Of a stretch of DNA of 46,766 nucleotides, positions 41,642 through 46,766 are shown in pieces. This DNA is from Candidatus Thermoplasmatota archaeon. Lineage in GTDB: Archaea; Thermoplasmatota; SW-10-69-26; JACQPN01; JAIVGT01. Both the position numbers and the translations under genes were made by a program. The DNA is taken from positions 1 through 46,766 of the forward strand of contig DATLFM010000055.1 in NCBI GenBank assembly GCA_035541015.1, given 5' to 3'. The first letter of the stretch is position 1, and every line of letters starts with the position of its first letter. The notes under the pieces are model-generated. The model saw nothing but the letters and a program-made list of their open reading frames with translations, searched no databases and was not told the origin of the DNA.

Positions 41642-42832
41642 CTACCGTCCCCAGAATCCTTTCCGAGGCTTCTTGGCGGCCTCCGACGGAACGGGCGGCG
41701 GCGCAGGCGGCACGACGCGCTGCAGCGTGGGCTTCAAGGGCGAGGGCGGTCGCGCGACCGCGGTGCCCGGCGGTGAAGCGGGTGCTTGCGGCACGGCGCG
41801 CGGGGCCCCCGGGAGGGCGGGATCCGGCTCCCAGGCGACCGACTCGGTGGACGCGGGCGCGGCGGTCTCGCCCGGGCGGAAGCGCGTGGGGACGGGAACC
41901 TGGGCAACCACCTCGGTCACAATTTCCTCCGGCTTTACGCCCTCAAGCGTCTGCTCCATGTCGAGGATCGTACGGTGCGCGAGGGCGTCCACGACAAAGA
42001 GTTTCACGTCGTCGGGCGTGACGAAGTCGCGTCCGTGCAGGTAGGCCATGGAGCGCGAAACGCGGAGCAGCGCCAGGGCACCCCGGGGACTCGGGCCCAC
42101 CTCCACCTTGGCGTGGTCGCGCAGGTTGCGGACAATCGTGCCGATGTAGCGAAGAAGGTCGTCGTGGATGAAGACGCGCTCGACCTCCTGCTGCATCGCG
42201 CGGAACTCGTCGGCCGTGCAGGCGGGAACGAGGTCCCGCGTGGGGTCGTCCTTGCGCCAGGCGATGCGACGCCGAAGCACCTCGGTCTCGGCCTGGAGGT
42301 CGCGAGGGTAGCCCGTCGACATGCGAAGAAGGAAACGGTCCATTTGGGCCTCGGGCAGAGGATACGTGCCCTCCTGCTCGATGGGGTTCTGCGTGGCGAG
42401 CACGAAGAACGGCGAGGCGAGCACGAGGGTCTCGCCTTCGATCGTCACCTGCCGCTCCTCCATGGCCTCGAGCAGCGCGGCCTGCGTCTTGGGCGGCGAG
42501 CGGTTGATTTCGTCGGCCAGGAGCACGTTTGTGAAGACCGGGCCCTTGCTCAGCCGAAACTCGCCGGTCTTGTGATCCCAAACCTTCGTGCCCACGATGT
42601 CGGCGGGCAGGATGTCGGGCGTAAACTGCACGCGCGTGGACTGGCATCCGATGGAGGCGGCAAACGCCTTCACGAGAAGCGTCTTGCCAAGGCCCGGATA
42701 GTCTTCGAACAGGACGTGCCCGTTGGCCAAGGCCCCTGCCAGGAGCTTTCGCAGAAGGAGCCGATTGCCCACGAAGGCGGCTCCCACGCTTTCCACGATC
42801 GCATCGCATTGTCGTTTGCCCTCGTCACCCAT
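41642..42832 (-). CDS. moxR: MoxR-family AAA+ ATPase
   Basis: 396 residues. Walker A EDYPGLGKT (43-51), Walker B VLLADEINRSPP with sensor region LATQNPIEQEGTYPLPEAQMDRFLLR, and the C-terminal lid with PSPRGALALLRVSRSMAYLHGRDFVTPDDV: all diagnostic MoxR blocks. The last about 80 residues are a Pro/Ala-rich tail unusual for MoxR, ending in KKPRKGFWGR. MoxR proteins remodel or insert partner proteins, often DUF58/vWA and transglutaminase membrane proteins, which is exactly its context here. Confidence 0.93.
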   Translation of the reverse strand: MGDEGKRQCDAIVESVGAAFVGNRLLLRKLLAGALANGHVLFEDYPGLGKTLLVKAFAASIGCQSTRVQFTPDILPADIVGTKVWDHKTGEFRLSKGPVFTNVLLADEINRSPPKTQAALLEAMEERQVTIEGETLVLASPFFVLATQNPIEQEGTYPLPEAQMDRFLLRMSTGYPRDLQAETEVLRRRIAWRKDDPTRDLVPACTADEFRAMQQEVERVFIHDDLLRYIGTIVRNLRDHAKVEVGPSPRGALALLRVSRSMAYLHGRDFVTPDDVKLFVVDALAHRTILDMEQTLEGVKPEEIVTEVVAQVPVPTRFRPGETAAPASTESVAWEPDPALPGAPRAVPQAPASPPGTAVARPPSPLKPTLQRVVPPAPPPVPSEAAKKPRKGFWGR

Positions 42833-43844
42833 CCACGCCACCTCCGACCGTCGAGAGGATCTCGCGGTGGAGCGTAAGGCGCCGGGCGCGGTTGCGCGAG
42901 GCGAGCGCGCGCAGGCGGCGCCGCGTGCGGAGGAAGCGCGGAGGCGGAAGGTCCTCGTAGGACTCGATCCGCTCGCGGACGCGCATGGACGCCGACGCCG
43001 GCGCCCGCCCGGCGGAAAGGGCGGCAAGCACGAGGTCCCGGTAGCGCTCGCGCGCCTCGCCGCGCTCGACGAAGGCGCCCACGGTCGCGTCCACGTCAAG
43101 CCACCGACGGTCGGGGATCGGCCGGGATTGGCCGACGTGGCGGACGGCGACGCTTGCCCACGGTTTCTCGGGTGCCTTCGAGCCTGCAAACGCCCGGTAG
43201 CGCGCCAGAAGGAAGCTTGCGATCGCAAGCCCGACGCCGTACTCCCAGAGATCCATGTGCTCGACGGTGCCGGCCAGGCGAGGGCGAAGCGCAAGGTAGC
43301 TCGCGACGACCACGATGAGGTACACGAAACGGCTGGCGCTTCCAGAAAGGAAGGCGGCGAGTCCGTCCCGACGGTTGCGGGCGGCGGCCCGCAGGACGAC
43401 CAGGAGCGCTGCCGCGCCGGAGGCCGCGGCCAGCACGACGCCCGCCTCCTCGGGAAACGGCAGGACGTCGCCAAGGGCCCGGTACAGGAGCGCCGCGCCG
43501 GCGCCAAGCAACGCCGCTGCGGCGACCCCGAGCGCGACCGTGCCGCCGGCAACGGCGCGCCCGGTCTCCTGGCGAGCCCACGCCAGGGCGCCGGCCAACA
43601 GGAGCGCAAGCGCAAGGGGCACGGACGGATCGCGCGGAAGGACGCCGGGCGCCGCGCGGGAGAACTCGGCAAGGCCAAAGAGGGCGACGAGGAAGGCGCC
43701 TCCGCAGAGGAGGGCCGTGGCAAAGAACGCAGCCCGATTGGGGCGCGCGGGCCCCGGACTGGATTCCCACGTGACGACCGGCGCGGGCGGAGCGGCCTGC
43801 GGGGGAAAACCTTGCGTCTCAGGCGGAGGCGGCGTCCTTCTCAC
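42825..43844 (-). CDS. Polytopic membrane protein (MoxR operon)
   Basis: About 339 residues from GTG 43844; the ATG at 43895 would overlap the upstream gene by 77 nt, so the GTG is preferred but not certain. Pro-rich N terminus, then six or more hydrophobic helices (from AAFFATALLCGGAFLVALFG to LWEYGVGLAIASFLLARY). A cytoplasmic C-terminal domain of about 130 residues contains PDRRWLDVDATVGAFVERGE and a basic end (LRTRRRLRALASRNRARR). It overlaps moxR by eight bases. No family recognised. Confidence 0.65.
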   Translation of the reverse strand: MRRTPPPPETQGFPPQAAPPAPVVTWESSPGPARPNRAAFFATALLCGGAFLVALFGLAEFSRAAPGVLPRDPSVPLALALLLAGALAWARQETGRAVAGGTVALGVAAAALLGAGAALLYRALGDVLPFPEEAGVVLAAASGAAALLVVLRAAARNRRDGLAAFLSGSASRFVYLIVVVASYLALRPRLAGTVEHMDLWEYGVGLAIASFLLARYRAFAGSKAPEKPWASVAVRHVGQSRPIPDRRWLDVDATVGAFVERGEARERYRDLVLAALSAGRAPASASMRVRERIESYEDLPPPRFLRTRRRLRALASRNRARRLTLHREILSTVGGGVDG

Positions 43845-46766
43845 CTCCCGTCGCGGGATCCGGCGGCGGCGCAAGCTTGCCGCGCGCATGCGCAAGCGCG
43901 CGCGCCCGGGCCCGCTCGAAGGCCACCCATTGCGAGCGGCCGAACGGACGCTGGCTGTAGTTGGCGATTTCGAACGACGTCACGGCCGACTCGAGAGACT
44001 CGTCGTCGGCCTGGAGATCCGCAAGCCGCCGCTGGATGTCGCGCGGCGTGGCGTCGGGTGCGATCGCAAGACCGGCGTCCGCAAGCTCGGCGCGAAGCGC
44101 CTCCCACGACCGACCGGCCTCCTTTCGGTACTCGCTCACGCGCAGCGGGGCGACCGCGCGCACGACCCCGGCGCGGCCTTCGCCCACGCGCGCGGCGATC
44201 GGGTGCTCACCCTCGTCGGCGAAGACGTGCTCGATCGTCGCGCGGCCGTCGGCCTCGGTGGTGAGCGTGAGGCGCCGGTCGGCGACGACGAGCAGAACGC
44301 GCTCGCCCGGAAGCGGCGCGCCGTCGGGTCCGCGGACCCGGACGCCGATCCGCAGCGGAACGCGTGGCTCCCAGACCGGCGGTACGTCGGCCTCGAGATC
44401 GGGAAGCTCGATGGAGAGCGACCGGCCCGGCGCGTGGGCCTGGAAGAGCACGGATCCGCGCGCGCGGCGACCTCGCACGGCAAGCGCGGCGCCAAGCGCG
44501 GCAAGCGGGACGCCGACGGCGACGGCCGCCGAGAGGGTCTCGTCAGGTGGCGCCGGGATTCCATGGACGACGAGGCGCCCGGAGGACTCCGAGGGCAGGT
44601 AGAATCCGTCGGGTCGCGAGCGGGCGGAGAGAGAAAGCGTTCCGACGAGACCCGAGACGTTGACGGAAACGTTCGAGGCGCCGTCGTCGCCTGTGATGAG
44701 GGGAAACGTGCGCACGACGGCGCCGCCGGAGAGGACATCGAGCGTCACGCTTGCGTTGCCAAGCGGCCGTCCGCGATCGTCGCGAACGACCACGCGCACG
44801 AGGGCCTCGGCGTCCTCCCGCACCTCCGAGGGGGCGTCGAGGGTGACGTTCGTGCGCGCACGGATCGTCACCGTGACCGATTTCTCGAGAAGGGGCTCGA
44901 GCAGGAGAACCGTGACGCTGGCGTTGCCAAGCGTCGCGTTGGCGCCGACGACCTGGCGGGAGCTGAAGTTGCCCGCCGGCTGCGTCGTGACCGTCGTGGT
45001 ACGGCCCGCGGCGTCGGCGGTCTCAAAGCCGTGCACGACTCGCACGGCCCTCGGAGACGAAGGCGGGCCGTCGCCGACGCGCACGGTACCTCGGATCTCC
45101 ACCGGCTCGCCGCGCACGGCCTCCACCGTCTCCCCCACATCGAGCGCGGCGTTCACGATACGAAGCGTCGTGCTCGCGTTCGAGGCGAAGTAGAAGTCGT
45201 CGCCGGGAAACTCGACGATCACGTGGTACGTGCCGGCGCTGGAGAACGCGTGTCGGGCTTCGAACCGTCCGGCGGCGTCCGTGAAGGCGCGCAGCGGAGG
45301 TGCGCCGCCGGTCGCGCGGAGGAGGACCTCCGCCTCGGTCACCGGATCGCCGAACTCGTCCAACAGGCGCCCGGCGAGGGAAACGGAGACGCCCACGCCG
45401 TCGACGGCGGGAATCGAAAGCTCAAGGCGCGTCTCTGCCACGACGGAGAGGGGGGGGTCGCTCCACGACTCGCCGTATTGGTGCGTCTCGTTGATCGTTC
45501 GCGGCCTTGCGCCGGCCACGAGCTGGTAGCTGCGCGCGGGCAGCGATTGGACGGAGGTCGTGATGGCGTAGAGACCTCGGGCGTCGGTCGTTCCTTGCCC
45601 GATCTTGTCGCCGGGCGTTTCCTTCGTCCGGTTGAGGAAGAGGTCGACGACGGCGCCTGCCACCGGCGCTCCCGTGGCCTCGACCACGACGAAGCCCTCG
45701 ACCGTGAAGGGCTCCCCCTTGCGAACGGATTCGGGCGCCTGCGTGATGTCGGTGAAGGTCGGGATCGTGATCCGCTCGCGCCGGGGCGGCGGAGGGGGCA
45801 GGTCGTCCGGGGGCGGCTCGCGACCGTCGGGAATCCTCGGGTCCGAGACGTTCCGCTCGTTGAACAGCGGCCGGTTCTGGAGGGGGTTGTTCGTGCGGTA
45901 CGTGCCGCAGCCTCCGAGGTTCACCTGGACCCAGCCCACCGTGGGGGCGTACACTTCGACGAAGGCGTGCGCCTCGTTGGCGACAAAGCGGGTGGGCACG
46001 CCAAGGTACTGCGCCGTGACGACAAAGGCGAACGCGCGGTGTCGGCAGCACCCGTTCTGCGAAAGCGCGATCGCAAGGTACGGGTCGGGTTCTTGCGCGG
46101 CGGTGGGGATCGGCCCCTCGCCAAACGCGGAGAAGTACGCTTCGAGCCGGTCCACGATCGTGGCGACGCTCCGCTCGCCCGCAAGACCCACGTGCGCGGC
46201 CACGCGCGAGGCCGGAGCTGCCAGTTGCGGCGGCAGGGAGGGCGCAAGCGAGGCGGGCACGTCCGCCACGGTTGCGCCCGGCGGGAGCGTGCCGTCGAAG
46301 TACGCGCGAGGCGCCCACATGACGACGGTGAGCTCGACGGTGCCCTCGTAGTTGCCCTTCACGTAGTAGGCGTCGGCGCCGTCCTTCCAGAAGGTGAGCG
46401 ACACGCGCGGCAAGGTCTCGTAGGAGCCGATCTGCGCCTCGGGGGAGACCGAGAAGATGGGGGTGGGCTTGCCGGGCGCCAGACGGATGGGGAACTGGCC
46501 TTCGAAGCGCAGCATGGAGGCGCTTCCGGAGAAGCCCGTCGGGACGGGCCGCAGCGCCGGGTCCTTCACGTGCAGGCGGTAGTCGGGCTTCACGGCGTCG
46601 AGCGCGACGAGGCGCTTCATGCAGCCAAGCGCCGGGTTGAAGACGAAATCGCACACGACGTCGCCGGCTTCCGAGTCGCGATCGGGCGTCCAGTCGGCGG
46701 CGGGGTCCGAAGGGCGCGAGACGTAGTTTCCGCGACCTTGCCCGCGCAGCCCGCCGAGGTTGGGAT
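43819..46766 (-). CDS. Transglutaminase-like / DUF4129 membrane protein (5' end outside window)
   Basis: The frame is open to the right edge; a GTG at 46656 is the first in-window start but sequence before it (such as GRGNYVSRPSDPAADWTPD) reads as normal protein, so the N terminus is missing. A transglutaminase core lies at about 45915-46060: Cys in NGCCRHRAFAFVV, His in NEAHAFVEVYAP and, where Asp is usual, Asn in GWVQVNLGGCG. A Pro-rich linker and several Ig/carboxypeptidase-regulatory-like domains follow, then one membrane helix (about 44490-44535). The cytoplasmic end holds a DUF4129-like motif (AVTSFEIANYSQRPFG). Large TgpA-like proteins of this type sit beside moxR and DUF58 genes, as here. 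Confidence 0.87.
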   Translation of the reverse strand, partial: PNLGGLRGQGRGNYVSRPSDPAADWTPDRDSEAGDVVCDFVFNPALGCMKRLVALDAVKPDYRLHVKDPALRPVPTGFSGSASMLRFEGQFPIRLAPGKPTPIFSVSPEAQIGSYETLPRVSLTFWKDGADAYYVKGNYEGTVELTVVMWAPRAYFDGTLPPGATVADVPASLAPSLPPQLAAPASRVAAHVGLAGERSVATIVDRLEAYFSAFGEGPIPTAAQEPDPYLAIALSQNGCCRHRAFAFVVTAQYLGVPTRFVANEAHAFVEVYAPTVGWVQVNLGGCGTYRTNNPLQNRPLFNERNVSDPRIPDGREPPPDDLPPPPPRRERITIPTFTDITQAPESVRKGEPFTVEGFVVVEATGAPVAGAVVDLFLNRTKETPGDKIGQGTTDARGLYAITTSVQSLPARSYQLVAGARPRTINETHQYGESWSDPPLSVVAETRLELSIPAVDGVGVSVSLAGRLLDEFGDPVTEAEVLLRATGGAPPLRAFTDAAGRFEARHAFSSAGTYHVIVEFPGDDFYFASNASTTLRIVNAALDVGETVEAVRGEPVEIRGTVRVGDGPPSSPRAVRVVHGFETADAAGRTTTVTTQPAGNFSSRQVVGANATLGNASVTVLLLEPLLEKSVTVTIRARTNVTLDAPSEVREDAEALVRVVVRDDRGRPLGNASVTLDVLSGGAVVRTFPLITGDDGASNVSVNVSGLVGTLSLSARSRPDGFYLPSESSGRLVVHGIPAPPDETLSAAVAVGVPLAALGAALAVRGRRARGSVLFQAHAPGRSLSIELPDLEADVPPVWEPRVPLRIGVRVRGPDGAPLPGERVLLVVADRRLTLTTEADGRATIEHVFADEGEHPIAARVGEGRAGVVRAVAPLRVSEYRKEAGRSWEALRAELADAGLAIAPDATPRDIQRRLADLQADDESLESAVTSFEIANYSQRPFGRSQWVAFERARARALAHARGKLAPPPDPATGGEKDAASA

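Overview
The window is a strongly GC-rich stretch of a euryarchaeal chromosome. The informational genes are archaeal: LeuRS, the archaeal GluRS type, aRNase J, a Nob1-type PIN/zinc-ribbon endonuclease, GGPP synthase and initiator tRNA-Met. Many genes have a TATA-like box about 25-45 nt before the start codon and no leader or Shine-Dalgarno. A bacterial-type gyrB-gyrA pair and the split b6-type respiratory complex fit a high-GC member of Thermoplasmatota, but the lineage is inferred from gene content only.

Layout. 1-4.5 kb: end of a large secreted Asp-box/FG-GAP protein, then a leftward HAD hydrolase, small protein and winged-helix regulator. 4.6-11 kb: two tandem tiny CxxC/CxxC proteins, leuS, tRNA-Val, a VOC protein, a small membrane protein, a third tiny CxxC protein, pdxT, a cysteine-rich zinc protein and a methyltransferase. 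11.1-16.4 kb: the most distinctive region. Three secreted proteins share a C-terminal stalk domain and a tripartite sorting tail; they are followed by an archaeosortase/exosortase-family protein and a P1B-like ATPase that has lost its metal-site CPC motif. 16.4-21.3 kb: a dicarboxylate/amino-acid symporter, a SplB-like radical SAM protein, a thioredoxin-fold lipoprotein, initiator tRNA-Met, a repeat-rich patch at tRNA-Leu, and nob1. 21.4-26.1 kb: gyrB-gyrA. 26.1-32.3 kb, leftward: a PAS protein, gltX, GGPP synthase and aRNase J in tight succession, an Asp-box lipoprotein, tRNA-Ser.

32.3-37.8 kb, leftward: a six-gene respiratory operon transcribed as CxCH-motif anchored protein, small membrane protein, Tat-exported Rieske protein, cytochrome b N-terminal half (b6-type His spacing), cytochrome b C-terminal half carrying an inserted LamG-like domain, and a membrane protein. 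37.9-39.4 kb: two hypothetical membrane proteins. 39.5-46.8 kb, leftward: a transglutaminase/DUF4129 membrane protein (cut by the window end), a membrane protein, MoxR AAA+ ATPase, DUF58 protein and a membrane protein, the classic MoxR-DUF58-transglutaminase association.

The best candidate for an undescribed system is the sortase island at 11.17-14.5 kb (possibly to 16.4 kb): enzyme and three apparent cognate substrates lie side by side with a tail (consensus A-T-A-I/V-P-F, hydrophobic helix, R-R) that I do not recognise as a named CTERM class. Other leads are the LamG insertion in a cytochrome b subunit, the CPC-less ATPase, a 26-bp palindrome present twice, a triple 10-bp repeat filling a convergent intergenic gap, and a perfect hairpin overlapping a tRNA 3' end. 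No stretch longer than about 300 bases lacks a gene.
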